Source: Glossina fuscipes
Lineage: Eukaryota > Arthropoda > Insecta > Diptera > Glossinidae
NCBI RefSeq assembly: GCF_014805625.2
Contig: NW_023998415.1
Coordinates: 7,595,938-7,659,937, forward strand
DNA length: 64,000 bases
Reading direction: 5' to 3'
Positions 48,985 to 61,483 of this stretch are shown here, piece by piece; within the stretch, counting starts at the first letter, position 1, and each line of letters opens with the position of its first letter. The notes below the pieces were generated by a model. That model made no database searches, was not told the origin of the DNA, and was given only the letters and a program-made list of their open reading frames with translations. Both the position numbers and the translations under genes were made by a program.

Positions 48985-49870
48985 GGAATGACTTTTCATC
49001 TTATGCGCCATCAAATATTTTTACGGTCGCGTTTGAGCAAGAAGGCCTTTTTTGATCAAATAATGCACACTATCCATAGCGGGGTTGGAGAAATCGTCTT
49101 AAACGCGCCACCAGGAACTAGTAAAACGTTCCTGATTGCGATGATTCTCGATAAAAATTGCATAGGTTTAGCTCTGTGTTGTCCAGAGTAGGTGCAGCAT
49201 TGCCAACGAATGAAAGGACTGCTCATTGCCCTTTGAAATTGCCAATGAGAATGAACATGTGTTAACATTTCCAAAGCAACCGACATGAGAAAACTACTTC
49301 AGAAAGACGAACTTATTGTCCGGCATGAACGCATAATGGCACTCAGGAAATTGTTCGAATTTTTAAAAAAAATTTTTGCAAGATATTCAGTCTAACATTT
49401 AAAGCGAGGCAATTCCGTACAAGTGTGTCGACTTTGCTATGCAAGCAGATAAAGCGACAGAATTTTTGAATTCATTCGATCAGTCGGGGATGTCACCCCA
49501 CGAACTGCATTTGAAAATCAGTGTCCCAATTATCACATTGCAAAATATCAATCATCCATAGCTTTGCAGGAGTAAGTTACATGCAGTAGAAAAATTAATG
49601 AGCAACGGTGTAAAAGCAAAAATCTTAACAGAATCCTTCGTAGGTGAAGATGTACTCATTGCTCGCCTTGGCTATGATTTCAAGAAATACGCAACAGCAA
49701 ATTAAGTTGTTGTTGTCAATCGCAGATCCATAGGAGTTTTCAATCATCATCGACAAAGCTCATGGCTAAACTTTAGAATCGTGCAGCTTGGATTTAGAGA
49801 TGGACTGCCTTTCACATGGATCACATTGACAGTTATATGTTCCGTGTTCGTGAGTCGATAAATCAGAAAA
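48985..49870 (+). pseudogene. Helitron-type (PIF1-like) helicase relic
   Basis: On the + strand the helicase domain of a rolling-circle Helitron can be followed through several frames. FFDQIMHTIHSGVGEIVLNA leads into PPGTSKTFLI (Walker A; GTSKT in place of GTGKT) near 49102-49140. Next come IGLALCCPE, then NERTAH near 49210 and LPMRMN near 49240, then SKATDMRKLLQKDELIV near 49272-49320. Further on, EFLNSFDQSGMSPHELHLKI at about 49461-49520 and PIITLQNINHP match the conserved stretch near helicase motif V. VEKLMSNGVKAKILTESFVG with EDVLIARL follows, and then an IDKAHG...SLDLEMDCLSHG...QLYV series (motif VI region) around 49750-49850. Stops and frameshifts are many. Neither the Rep domain upstream nor the CTRR 3' hairpin end is seen. 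Confidence 0.85.
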
Positions 49871-49879
49871 ACTCTATAT

Positions 49880-52830
49880 CTGCATAGGAAATGGAACGAG
49901 ATGGAATGAAAAGCAAGCGTTGTGCATATGAAACATAATAAAATCCTTTGTTTTATTTTTTTCTTGCTTTTTAATGTAATCAGACTGCGCAACATTAATT
50001 CGTGTCTGTGGACACAAACTAGACAATGATATTCGAGGAGATTATTAAGCATATGCATACTTGTGTATTAAAACCAAAAATTACGTTTAAAAGATATTGA
50101 AAGAAATGGTGTGGACTCTATGGCCCATAAAGTAGCCGAGGCAAATTTCAATATAAGGCAAATAAGAAAATTTTATTCGGCTGAGGCCAAATCTCTAATA
50201 TTCAACATTATGTTGTTTTCAAACCCAATAACGGCCCTCCGACATTGTTATCTTTTCCTGAGTTATGCGCGAGCTTTCATATAAATAATAATAATATTGA
50301 ACCGAAATGTAAGCAAAGTGGGTAAGTGACTGTTTAATGAGTAAAAACGTAATGATGCCTAAGCATCTTGCGGGGAATGTGACGCGAAATGTCATCCTGT
50401 TAATCGTCGACAAAATTTGGATCTTGTCCGCGAATCGCGACATATCCTGCACTCAGTTTATCAGGATGACACTGAAAAAGATTATGATTACTATGTTCTA
50501 AAGAAGAGATGGCATCGTCCATAATAATCCATTGAAGATATGACCAACAATTGGAATACTGTTCGTTATTTCCTCGAAAAAAACGTATGACCCTTACTTT
50601 AGCAATAACCAAGAATTGCAAGATTTCGAGTTAATCGCGAATGGGATTATATTTGCGATTTCGTTGTCACAGTTGGGGTGGAGCTCCACAGTGCGAAACT
50701 TGAAACATTGCACTTTCCTTCCCAACTTGTTTCTAAAGTTTGAATATAAAATTAAAAATAGAATGGAATTTTTTCATATGTATATATACTTCAGCTAGAT
50801 GGTGTGTAAGAAACGGGAAATCAGAAGACATAGGCGTAATTAATAGTTAATAGAGTAGAACTTAAATCTGTCTAAAAATTTGGTGTAACTAACTAACCGC
50901 TAGCCCTTGTTTTTGTCTTATTCTTTTCACTTAATTCTTTATTATTTTGTGCTATTTTATCAATTCTGAGTATTTGAGGAAACGAGATTTCATAGCTATG
51001 TGAAAATATTACGTAAATTCTTCTACAATAACTTTTATACGTTTTACTTGGAAAATGCATATTTTTTTTTGGAATTACACTCGCGACCAAGTGATTGCGA
51101 TCTTTTAAAAGCGCGTTATTGGAAAAATACACAATCAGGTAAAAAAGCAAAAGCAAAAGCAAAAAGCAAAAAAGAAAACAAAAAAAAAAAAAAACAAATG
51201 CAATTTCAATTTCAGTTTTAATTGCTCTACAACTATTTACTCGAACACATTCACTAATTAGCATTCAAAGTAACCTAAGAAAACCCACCTTTTCATGCTT
51301 AAATTACTATAAGAAAACTAACTAAACGAACTAAAGGATAAATAAATGAAATACGAGTTTCTTGCAGCCAAACATGGGGCAGCAGTTAAAGATCTCCAAG
51401 CAAATGTGTGTTCATTAAAGACAAATAAAATAATAAAACGACAACTAGTACGTAACTCGCAACATGTTTGCGTTGCCAGATATAAATGCGGTGAAACTAT
51501 TATTATTATTATTATTATATTAATATTTAAATATTTTATAGTCACATACACACACACACACAAACATACATATGCATATTGAAACGAATATGAGCACAAT
51601 TTAATAAATCATTTTTTAATGATTACGAAATGTAAAAAGCAGCAACAAAAAAAAAAAAAAAACAAAAGTAATGAGAATGAGAACGAGAAACTCACGTATC
51701 ACATACATTTATAAAAAAATCTTTAATATATATATAAATAGTGGTGTGTGTATCTTAAGTAAAAGAAAAAAAATTTTTTTTCTTTTGCATTATTTTGTAT
51801 GTATTCTTATAGGTAGGTGCGTGCGTGTGCCTTCAACTGCTCTTTATGTTTTTAAGGCCAATAAATCAGTACAATTTTCAACATTAATCTCTAGAATTAT
51901 GCTAGTGTCAGAGTTTCGATGCTTTTTGCATAGATTTGCGAGAGAATGTTTTTCGATACAACTTACGTTGTGGAGAGGTGAATATATGCAAAAAGCGTTG
52001 TTTAAAAACAAACATTTATTACATAAAATTGGCAAATCTTTTAAATCTAACACACTTCTCCACTTCTCCTAGTCTTACGGATAAATAAACGGACGAACGG
52101 ACGGACGGACGAACGGACGGACAAACAAAATACTTGTAACATTCTTAACACTATTTAACAGTCATGCTGTACACACCAAAAATATTTTATTTAATTTTTA
52201 CATTTTCCTCTTTTTTTTTTTTTTTATTTCCATCTCCTTGTCAAGATGATATCGCGGGGTTTTGAAAAAAAGAAAAACATGTAATATGCGTGAGTGCGTG
52301 TTGTTAGATGCTAGATGTGTTATGTAGTTGCTGCATATAGGAGTATTGTATATCTATCTGTCTGCCAGTTTTGTTTGGCTATGAATAACGTTAGTTTTAA
52401 GTCTTATTTATTTAATTTTATTTTTTCTTGGCAAAGATGTGTTTGGTAGTGTTTGAGTTTATGTAAAAAAGCAAAACACCGTTAAAAAGCTGAACATGCA
52501 GATTAGTGGCAGATTAGTCGACGAATAAATATTGTTCATGTGGCATGACTTGTATGACTATTAATGTGACTTATTTGTATATATGTATATATGCTTCAGA
52601 GACTCTGAGAATGAACGATTTTTCTTCCACAATGTTATAAACCGCTTTTCAAACATGTGTAAATATCTGACATGTATATCGGATATACATACAGACGGAT
52701 ACATTTTTATTTAAAGTAATTTCAAAATTGACAAAAGCGACCTGTTTAATTAAACCTTCGTCATGAGGAACAATCACTTGCATCAATATTATGCAATGCT
52801 AAAGAGAAAATTATCAAGTAATCCTTGTTG
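49880..52830. other. intron sequence, no gene seen
   Basis: Part of 49880-50250 may still be Helitron 3' sequence, but I could not show it. (ATT)n at 51497-51518, (CA)n at 51547-51562, an A-run at 51646-51662 and a GGAC-type tetranucleotide repeat at 52086-52124 are present. No coding exon recognised. Confidence 0.45.
52086..52124. repeat. (GGAC/GAAC)n tetranucleotide repeat
   Basis: Tandem ACGG/ACGA units (GGACGAACGGACGGACGGAC and onward), nine or so copies. Confidence 0.9.
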
Positions 52831-52959
52831 TAATTGAATTGAATAAATGTTCCATTTCATATAATATAGCTAGCCATGCACATAGATGTGATTTGTATAT
52901 AGCAAATATATACATAGATATGGGCAGAAATTCGTTGCATAACTCAAAAATGAAGATCG

Positions 52960-53590
52960 ATAAGCACCGCATTAAATTTCATTCTAATTTGAAACATCTT
53001 GGAGTTCAATTAGGTATTGAATTAAACTTGGCGAAAGATATCAGGAAGGTTACGGACAAAGCATCGGAAATCGCAATTGCGCAATTTTGCCAAATTATTG
53101 TCGAATGTTAAAGGGCCAAAACGAACTAGAATAACGCTTCTATGCAGCGTAGTTCATGCGCAAAAGATGTATATCGCACCCATCTGAATAGAGAAAGCGC
53201 TAGAAAATAACCCATCATATGAAAGTTCATAGCAGATTAACAGACTTTACACGTTTGAAATGATATCAGCCTCCCGCTGATAGTTTCAATGTCAGTTGCA
53301 ACAATTAGAATGACGACTGCAGATTTAAAGAGGATAGAACAGCAACAATGGAAAAGTGACGCGAGAGGAAGTTAGACCTACACATCTGATTCTAAATGTT
53401 GGAAGAAAATGTTGGTATCGAAGACTTTTCAAGTTATCTCTGCCGTTTCAGCAGATCCCGAAAATTGGAGGAAATGCGTCAGATTTTGGGTCACGTACTC
53501 TCCACTAAATCCAGATGAAGATGTCACCCGACCCCTTAATCTCACTCGAGGATGGGTGTCTAAGATAATGTTACGCGAATCAATGATCAA
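52960..53590 (+). pseudogene. R1-clade LINE reverse-transcriptase relic (3' part)
   Basis: IKFHSNLKHLGVQLGIELNL (the LGV block that follows the RT palm) leads into AKDIRKVTDKASEIAIA at about 52970-53080. After a frameshift comes LSNVKGPKRTRITLLCSVVH with AQKMYIAPI and ALENN at about 53100-53210. This order (LGV, NV-GPK, L-VVH, Y-API) is characteristic of R1-type elements from memory. A GIEDFSSYLCRF-like segment near 53416 fits the C-terminal region. Stops and frameshifts show it is dead. There is no sign of rDNA next to it, so this belongs to an R1-clade lineage inserting elsewhere, or is an off-target copy. Confidence 0.75.
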
Positions 53591-54309
53591 TTGACTGCAC
53601 TAAATTGACACTACATACACCAAAAAGGCAACGTATATACATGCACATATATTTAGCCAGGATGATCAGAGAAATCTATTTAGTGCGTAATGTCTCTGTA
53701 TCTGTTCATCAAACCTATATTTGGTGTGTGAAAATTTCGCCTATAATATTCAAATTGATTTTAAATAAATTCCTTTTACAATTACAGTCAATGCGCTTAT
53801 ATTGATCACAAGATTTTCCCTTGATTAAGAGAAGCTTTTTAAAAAATATACATATAATAATAACGCATATTTCTATAATCATTTTGCCACCATTATATGC
53901 TTCGTTCAGAGGCATTAAAGCAAGTAAGTTACTCTTGGGAGTTTTGTTTTGGTATGTCATGTTAAACCAATAGTGAAAAGCGCCTTATTTATGCACGAGT
54001 AACAAAATTCGTTTGCTTTGGTCTCTGTAAAATTTAATCCCAAAAAAGAAAAAAAGGGGAAAAACATACAATTATATGTGACCATGATCAACTCTTTTTA
54101 TACGCACCAGCCTTACGTTACGAGAAATCTGAAAGAAAGTGAAAAAAATGAAGAACTTCGATAGCCGATAATATTAGGTCATAGGTTCATGGATTCCTTC
54201 GATGCTTACACAGATACGGAAGGACCTTTCAAAAAGTAAAAAAAAGTAAAAGTGCAATTTTTTCTCGTTGTAATTATTTTACGCAAAAGAATTTACGCAA
54301 TTCGTTTCG

Positions 54310-54530
54310 CTTTTGCGAATAGAACTGTAGGCGTGTTCTTTAACCGATATCAGCTTAGCAAATTTAAAGTCGATATATAATATTTGTCTTTGCGGTGCGA
54401 AGCGTGTCTATTACGTTCATTCCATGGACGGATCGACGGGCAGACGTAAATAATCAAATATATTGACAGAGTTATTGAGAGTATAGCCCTTTATAGGGTC
54501 TTTGAACCTTTCTTCTGGACGTTACGAACC
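54310..54530 (-). repeat. dispersed repeat, copy H
   Basis: On the minus strand it begins GTTCGTAACGTCCAGAAG and AAAGACCCTATAAAG, followed by GTCTGCCCGTCGATCCGTCC, and ends near TCGGTTAAAGAACACGCCTA. It is the same family as the copies at 56040, 61354 and 7089. Confidence 0.6.
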
Positions 54531-54942
54531 GTTTGATTAAATGAATTGGTGGCGTATTCGATGGTAGGCTTAAAGGAGAAAAAATAAAAAAGAACATCAA
54601 ATTTCAACTATGAAAAATTTTAGATTTACAAACTGAATGAAGACACACACACTGCTTATTGTTTCTCTTAACAGCTGTAATACAATTACATTTAGTGTTG
54701 TTTTTCATTTTGTTTATTTTCATGCTTATGCGAACACAAATAAGTATAATATTTTACAAATTAATTAATTTCATATTCTTTTTCATTTATCTTTAATCTC
54801 CTACAATATGTACTTAGTTTTTTGCTTCTTACGTTGCTGCTACGTTGTATACGATATTTAGCGGATTATATAACAGAACCTGATCTAAGTGAAAATGTGT
54901 TTACACATATCCGATTTAAATGTTTATTAATGCCTTTTTTTT

Positions 54943-54984
54943 TTTTTTTTTTTTTGTCTTTCTGTCTGTCTGTCTGTCCGTCCG
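54943..54984. repeat. poly(T) then (CTGT)n/(CCGT)n
   Basis: T-run followed by CTGTCTGTCTGTCTGTCCGT and CCGC. A short tetranucleotide repeat, possibly derived from the CCGTCTGTC block of the dispersed repeats. Confidence 0.8.
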
Positions 54985-56039
54985 CTGTCACGTTGATACT
55001 TTTCTATTGAAACCGCATTGGGCTTAATTCTGTCCACAATATGCCAGATTAATGGCTTGCATTTTTAGGTTAAACATATATATAATAGGTGTGCAAATAA
55101 ATTGTGCAAATTTTTTGCAAAATTCAGCTTTATTTAAATTATACCTGTCGCAGAGCTTATTATTAATCGGAAGTATTCCTCAATATTATTATGGCCATTT
55201 ACCTTTTATTGGGTAACTTACGGATGTCTTTCCGGCGGAATTTTCGCAGTTCCGAGATGGATGGAGTCATCGATATATTTGCACATATCTTTAATTTTAC
55301 AAAGCTACTGATCTACTAGATTTAACTGCATCGAGCTGAATCAGTGTTAGTCAGTTGATCAAATTGATCTAAGGAATAATTCCTAATCGAGAGCGAAGCT
55401 CTCAGCCTAAGTTGAAGATTATTTCCATGATTGAGAATTTCATTGTTTTCAAGACAACAATTTTTTGTACGAAAACTCATAAATCTCTTTCCAATCACTT
55501 TATAGTTAACATTAGTTAGCATTTTCACTTCAAGCTTAATCATTTCCGTAGTTTCAGCTGCGTTTGTTTCCTTCCAATTGAATCCAATTAAAAACATACA
55601 AAAAATATGAAAATTATGTTTAGCTGTAACCGAATCTTTTATACCCGTCACTGTAATCCTGAAAAAAAGACTAAAAAATAAAGGAAAAATTGTACGGCCT
55701 GGATGATTCAAGAATAAATGTGGAAATTTTTATCGTGCATTGGTTGTTGCTTGTGAGTAACGCACAAGATATATATGAATTGTCACGTTATTCTACGTTA
55801 TGTAAGGGTTGGCTCATTTTTGCATCTGTTATTTTTATGAATAGGAGAATGCTTATGAAAAGATAGGAAGTAGTTGGACGAATGGACAGACCAACATGCT
55901 TAAGTCCATTCCTAATTTGACAGTGGTCAAGAATATTTGTACTTTATAGATGTCTGGAAGCTTGCTTGTAGGCGTTAAAATGGTTGTGATACTACAATAT
56001 TCGGCAGGTGTGTTCAATTTTTTTTTTATTTCTATGCAG

Positions 56040-56265
56040 ATAGAACGCCCATAGAATATACGAGTGTTCTTTGATCGATTTTACCTATTTACAATATCAA
56101 TCGTAAAACCATAGCTTCATTTTTGCAACCGGGAGAATGTTTACACACAGATATTATACAGACAGACATGGTTAAATCGATTCAGTATTTGATGTTGAGC
56201 AGAAATATATATGCACTTAGTCGGGTCTCTATAGCTCCCTTCCTGGTGTTCCAAACGTTTTGACT
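56040..56265 (-). repeat. dispersed repeat, copy I
   Basis: On the minus strand: CGTTTGGAACACCAGGAAGG, then AGAGACCCGACTAAGTGCAT and ATATATTTCTGCTCAACATC. Next come AATCGATTTAACCATGTCTG and TCTGTAT, and it ends GATCAAAGAACACTCGTATA. It runs parallel to copy H and lies 1.5 kb from it in the same orientation. Confidence 0.6.
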
Positions 56266-56415
56266 ATATGAACATATCTCCACTATATGGTGGTGATGAA
56301 TATAAAAAGCAAAGACGCAAGAATCGTAAATGAAATTCATGCCTTTACACTTCCGAAAACCTGAACGTGTCATGTACGCGTTCATTTCAATTACACAATT
56401 TATTTGCACACCCAT

Positions 56416-56460
<45 letters not shown>

Positions 56461-56486
56461 GTGTGTGTGTGTGTGTGTGTGTGTAT
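56416..56486. repeat. (TA)n-(TG)n compound microsatellite
   Basis: A TA run with a single TG interruption passes through ACAT into a GT run of about 25 bases. Confidence 0.95.
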
Positions 56487-56489
56487 GTT

Positions 56490-57817
56490 TGTAACAGATA
56501 GAAATTGGTAGCAGTTTTAAACGTTATAGAGTAGCTGGCAAATTATTAGCTTAACTTTGTTCGTTAAGTTCATCTTGCCTTCTCCGTTCACAAATGACGT
56601 CAGTTTGTATGGTTTAGAGGATTCCCAACGTGACACATTACATTGTGAATGTAAGATTTCGCGAGCCTAATATGCCATCTTTCGTATGCTCACACCTCCT
56701 GAAATTCGAAAAAATTCAAACAAAGACACAAACTTTTTTAAATTTATTGACTAACTCAAATTTCAACGCAACACTGCTTTCATACATGTATATTAAAACC
56801 CTTTGCTCCACAATAATTGGCTAAGCGTGAATCTAGTTGCTTTTCACAGAAGAATAGTTAGTACACTATACCGGATTGGAGAGTAAATTTTATTGTGCAG
56901 AGTGTATACATCAATTATCTACAATTCACCTTAACTTAATATAATTATGTTCATTTAAGTGAGTTCAGTGATTTCAAGACGTGTTTACACAGCGCGTGAT
57001 AGCCTTTGTCGATCTTGATTTAATGCTTTACATATTAGATATAAGACACATACAGATTTTGTGTGAACGTGTGATATATTACTAGTTAACTAACGGCATT
57101 CCTTATAATTAATACGCGCATGTTAAAATGCTTTACACACGCATTGCATGCGACAGATGAAGTTTTGAAGTCGGACCACGAACAGCATCAGCATATATTA
57201 AGCATCAGCCACTAAAAAACACTTTACATACAATGACTTTAAAGTTCTTCTAACTAACTACACATTGTTATAAGTGTTTCGGTGAAGGTGTTTGTTGCGT
57301 ATATTTACACGTATGCGTGTGCGTGAATGTGCAATATATAAACTTCTGATACCCGATTAAGTGCAAAGCATGCACACGAACTTGGTTTATAATGAATGTC
57401 AGGTCTCTCTCTTCTTACACATGCTGAGAAAAGAAGTTAACGCACATAAAAACAACAATAACAACATCAGCAACAACAACAACAAGAACAACGAGAACAG
57501 CAAAGAAAACTTGAACTAATTTATTTCACCATTCATGTGAAAAATTAATTCCAAAGACTCAACACGTTCCATTTCATCTCATTGCGTATTTTTGCTGTAC
57601 CCGGAACGTGTACAAGTTCGTCCCACCCTAACTATATTTAATTTTGTCTTTTTTTTCCTGTATTTCCTCAATTTAAATCAAACAATATTCAACTTTTTCG
57701 AGACTCAATTTAGTTTTTTACGAAAAAAAAAAAAAATTAATAAACAAAAAAAAAATTTAGATAAAAAAATGTATTTAGTATAATTGTCTATATCACGTCA
57801 TGTGGATAATGCAACAT

Positions 57818-57867
<50 letters not shown>

Positions 57868-58790
57868 AGTGTACTTAAGACTTAGAACATAATTTCTCAT
57901 AATAATGATTTATAATTAAATGAAAGCACCTCAACATGGACAGATTCAGATGATTTATACAAAAGCTTGACTTGGAGCATTAAGCTTTGAGAGGTGGTGG
58001 GAAGATTGGGCAGCAAGAAAGAAGATCTAGAATATAGGAAGAGTTAGAGTATTTTGTTCAGTTCAGTTGATATGTTTACGTCATGTTATGGCATGTGTTG
58101 GAAATTTATCAGACTTAAATGAAATTATTACATGACTTGAAATGAGCAAAAAGAAAAAAAAAAGAAACGAGGACAGAATATTTTCATCTAAACTAGTTTA
58201 CGCTGTAGCGTTGAAATGGAACTTAGCGAATGAAGAGGCCTCTCCAGTTGCTCTAATAGTTTATACATTTTTTTTATTTTTATTTTTTTTTAAATTTTTT
58301 TTCTTTTGTTTCAGTTTTCAATTCTCTACAAAGAGTAACAAATTACTACAATTATTTTAATATAATATGATCGTTAGTTTGACGTAAAGATATGCAGTGC
58401 AGAGAAATGCATTTTCGTTAAGGTTACAAAAGCGCAATAATTACTTTATTTAAGCGTTACTTTGGTAAAGTTCTTTAAAATTCCTTAAAGCTTATGTCCA
58501 GCTTTGCTAAAGAGGTTGTCAGGTTTCCCTCGCCTACTTTTTTTTTTTTTTTTTTTTTTTGGTTTGAACATTACCAAACCACTTATCCTTCGTAACATCA
58601 ACATTAAGTATCTATCTATGTCTTCTTGCAATTGGCTAATTCGTAACGTAATCTATAACGACCTACGGTATGTAGGTAAACATAAAATACCGCAAATAAA
58701 TACACTTCGTTTTATTTTTTTTTGCTCAAGTTCATCTTAGATTCTATGCACTTACCCAACAAGATTCTCAAGTAAGTTTTGGTACAGAGT
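56490..58790. other. intron sequence, no gene seen
   Basis: Contains an (AAC)n tract at 57450-57499, A-runs near 57725-57755, the T47 run at 57820-57866 and further T-runs (58268-58310, 58539-58560). No exon or transposon protein recognised. Confidence 0.45.
57820..57866. repeat. poly(T)47
   Basis: The longest homopolymer in the window. Its true length is likely to be uncertain in the assembly. Confidence 0.9.
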
Positions 58791-58794
58791 ACAT

Positions 58795-59272
58795 GAAATT
58801 TGTGTTGTGGATATATGTAATGGCCAGAAGGAGTTAAGATAATACCCGCCTTTTATTATACCGATCGATTCGGAATCGTTTGAAGCTTATCCCTCTGCCC
58901 ATATATTTTTGTATTTAACCTTAAGGTAACAATTTTGGAGATATTGCGAAGAAATTTAGTACACAGACGGGTTCTTGACGCGGAAATCCACCCTGTCGAA
59001 AATTAATTGGATCGGATTACTTTTGCAGCCACTCCCCATACAACGCCTTATGTAAATATTTAAAAAGTTGTGTGGAAAACGAATGCAATTTTCGATATTT
59101 CTCAAGAAAAAACGCTAAGAGATTCTAATGCGGCTAACTAAACTCATGTGGTAAGAACATCATTTTTGATGCATTATTACGAAAGTGAATGATTGATTAA
59201 CTGTACTAGGCAAAGTAGTCGAAAATGTTTAATGATCAGCTTTGAAGGAAAATAATTTTTTTACTTGTTCTT
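58795..59272 (+). repeat. dispersed repeat, copy C
   Basis: Landmarks shared with copies A and B: ATTATACCGATCGATTCGGA and ATCGTTTGAAGC, TTTTGGAGATATTGCGAAG, AAATTTAGTACACAGACG, CCCCATACAACGCCTTATGT, AAAAAGTTGTGTGGAAAACG, ATTACGAAAGTGAATG and GGCAAAGTAGTCGAAAATGT. It ends at a TTTTTTTACTTGTTC border. Non-coding. Confidence 0.6.
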
Positions 59273-59388
59273 TATTATGTTAGTGCGCGAGCTTCTGTGC
59301 TAAAAAAGGAGTGACCCACTCATTAAAAATTATCGGCTTTTATTCGATTTGATTGGGCAGAAAAATTCTTAGGTCCTTGGGGTTCTTA

Positions 59389-59398
59389 GGAACAAGTT
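59389..59398. repeat. SINE target-site duplication, left
   Basis: GGAACAAGTT, paired with GGAACAAATT at 59591-59600. Confidence 0.7.
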
Positions 59399-59590
59399 GA
59401 TTGTTATTATTATTATTATAAATTTAGCTAAAGAATTCTAAATTCTAAGACTAAAGTCTTCGAAGCACTAGAACAGCATTTAAGACTTTCGGCTTTATTA
59501 AAAACTCTACCACACACTTGAGATTTGAACCCACGACCACTGAGAGTTGCGTAGTCAAGACAATTGCCTACTCGGCCCCTCAGGCGTATG
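59399..59590 (-). mobile_element. tRNA-derived SINE with (TAA)n tail
   Basis: Read on the minus strand, the head at about 59587-59520 carries a pol III A box (GGGGCCGAGTAGGC, close to TRGCNNAGTGG) and, some 40 bases later, a B box (GGGTTCAAATC, close to GGTTCGANTCC at 59532-59522). The wording is nearest a Ser/Leu-like tRNA 5' half (GGCCGAG). A unique body of about 100 bases follows, and then the tail TATAATAATAATAATAACAA (complement of 59401-59421). The element is bounded by GGAACAAGTT at 59389-59398 and GGAACAAATT at 59591-59600, a 10-bp direct repeat with one mismatch: a target-site duplication. The head does not fold as a clean tRNA cloverleaf, so it is not a tRNA gene. Size 192 bp. Confidence 0.75.
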
Positions 59591-59600
59591 GGAACAAATT
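59591..59600. repeat. SINE target-site duplication, right
   Basis: GGAACAAATT, one mismatch to 59389-59398. Confidence 0.7.
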
Positions 59601-59604
59601 TAAA

Positions 59605-61345
59605 ATTTATATAAATAGTTAAAGTACTTATCCATCATTTCTTCATGTTCATTTGAAAAAAACAGATTAACGTTAGGGAAAAACAAGTGTTTATGAAGTC
59701 AAGAGAAATCCTACCGGAAATTCTTGTACTAAAAATCGTTCAAGACAGAAAATATGCCAAGCAAATGACGTAGAAAGTAAATAAAAGCATATCTGAGTTG
59801 CGCTCTCTGTCTAGCAATAAAATATTCTGAATATTTGAAAGATTTTGGCCAAACCAAATTGGTGTTCTTCTTCATCTTTGCTTTATATATATATATATAT
59901 ATTTTATTTTATTTCTTAACAAGCGTTCCGAAAATACTCGTTTTCCCTATGCTTTTACCTTAATGAAGGTACGCAATTAAATAGGAACAGTGTAGATTTA
60001 TCTTAGCATAGATGTCCGCTCCAAATTGACCGTGAGAATGAATAAATATATAAGAGAAATGTCAATTGAATGAATGCCATTCGTTCTTATATATATATGT
60101 ATATATGCATGTATATCCGTCCTCCAATAACAGAGAGGCAGACAACTCCGAATTGTAATCTATTTGAAAATACTTTTGTTTTCTTGCGCAGCATTTCTTC
60201 CAGATTTCCAGATGTCCATTCGTCCAAAAGGTATATACAAAAGCTAAAGACATTCTATAAAACATTTTTAACAATAGCACTTATCCTCACACTTTCTTTT
60301 AACTCGTCAATTAGATTTTCCGAATTTCGTACTTAGTTGGACGCTGTTTTTTTACAATTTCCGCATTTTCTCCCGTTACAAACATTTCCGTTACGGTGTA
60401 GGACAATTTTTAAGCAAACCATTTTAGATCAACAACAAATCGAAAGCAATTATGTAAACTACGACCGAACATTGGTATTTCTCCCTGAACTTCAAGTTAA
60501 TGCGGTACATATCAGGAATAAAATGTCCCTAAATACATTCGAAAGATATGCTGAGTAGTGCGTCGAGTGATGGAGAGTTGTGCAGACTTTTGCAGATAGT
60601 AAAGAAGCAACCGCTCGTAAAAATACCGTAATCGTGGTAATTATGTAAAACTTTTGACTTTTAATGAGTCCTCTACGCTGCGTAGCATTAAGTTGTAATC
60701 GTTATGAGATTTATGGTATCTTCATAACGGTATGCATCCTTTTCTAGTTTGCTTATGACGAAAAAATTTGGAAAAAAAAGAGCATTTTTTCATTTGTGAT
60801 TATAAGCAATTTTTTTGCTTTGCTTTACCATAAAAGGAAGTGGTGGAATTCATCTTAAAAGGGAATGAAGTTAACTATTTAATGATCGATACTACAATGC
60901 AGAGAAAATGCAAAGTAATACTTGCTAGTGACGTCCCCAGAAACCAAGCATTGTAAGTGAAAATTATAGACATATGCTAAAAAAAAAAAAAAAAAAAAAA
61001 AAAAGAAAGGCAAGCAAAAATAAAAAATAAAAAAACAAAACAAAAAGAAAAAATGAGAAGAAAAAGAAAGAAACCAAGTTGAACCAAACAAACGAGTTTC
61101 AATTCAAAGGACGTTGATGGCTGTCTCCTGTCGTCTTGAAATGCTACCACACATTCTACCGCTGCCAATTGTAGCTACGACACACGTACTCATCTATTTC
61201 ACTGATAAACATCTTTAAAATTTATTTCATTTTGTTTTGATTTTTTCATACGAAAGGGTTCAGTTTTCCTCCTCTACCGCTGCTGGTACATCGAAACTGT
61301 TGTTGCGGTTTTAATTTTGCTTCGTGTTTAATTTCAGCGGCTTTT
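59605..61345. other. intron sequence, no gene seen
   Basis: A TA run at 59886-59902, a long A-run at about 60980-61004 and surrounding A-rich purine tract to 61075. The frames here (60 to 88 codons) are unremarkable. Confidence 0.45.
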
Positions 61346-61353
61346 CTATACCA

Positions 61354-61446
61354 TTTTTATACTCACCACTGAAAGAGGGGCGTATGCTCACTTTGTCATA
61401 ATGTTTGCAACACCCGGAAGGAAGCTTCAAAGATAGATCCTATAAC

Positions 61447-61483
<37 letters not shown>

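Noticed and set aside
59515..59585. A functional tRNA gene on the minus strand
   Set aside because: A and B boxes are present, but acceptor, anticodon and T stems do not pair properly, and a SINE body, (TAA)n tail and target duplication follow.
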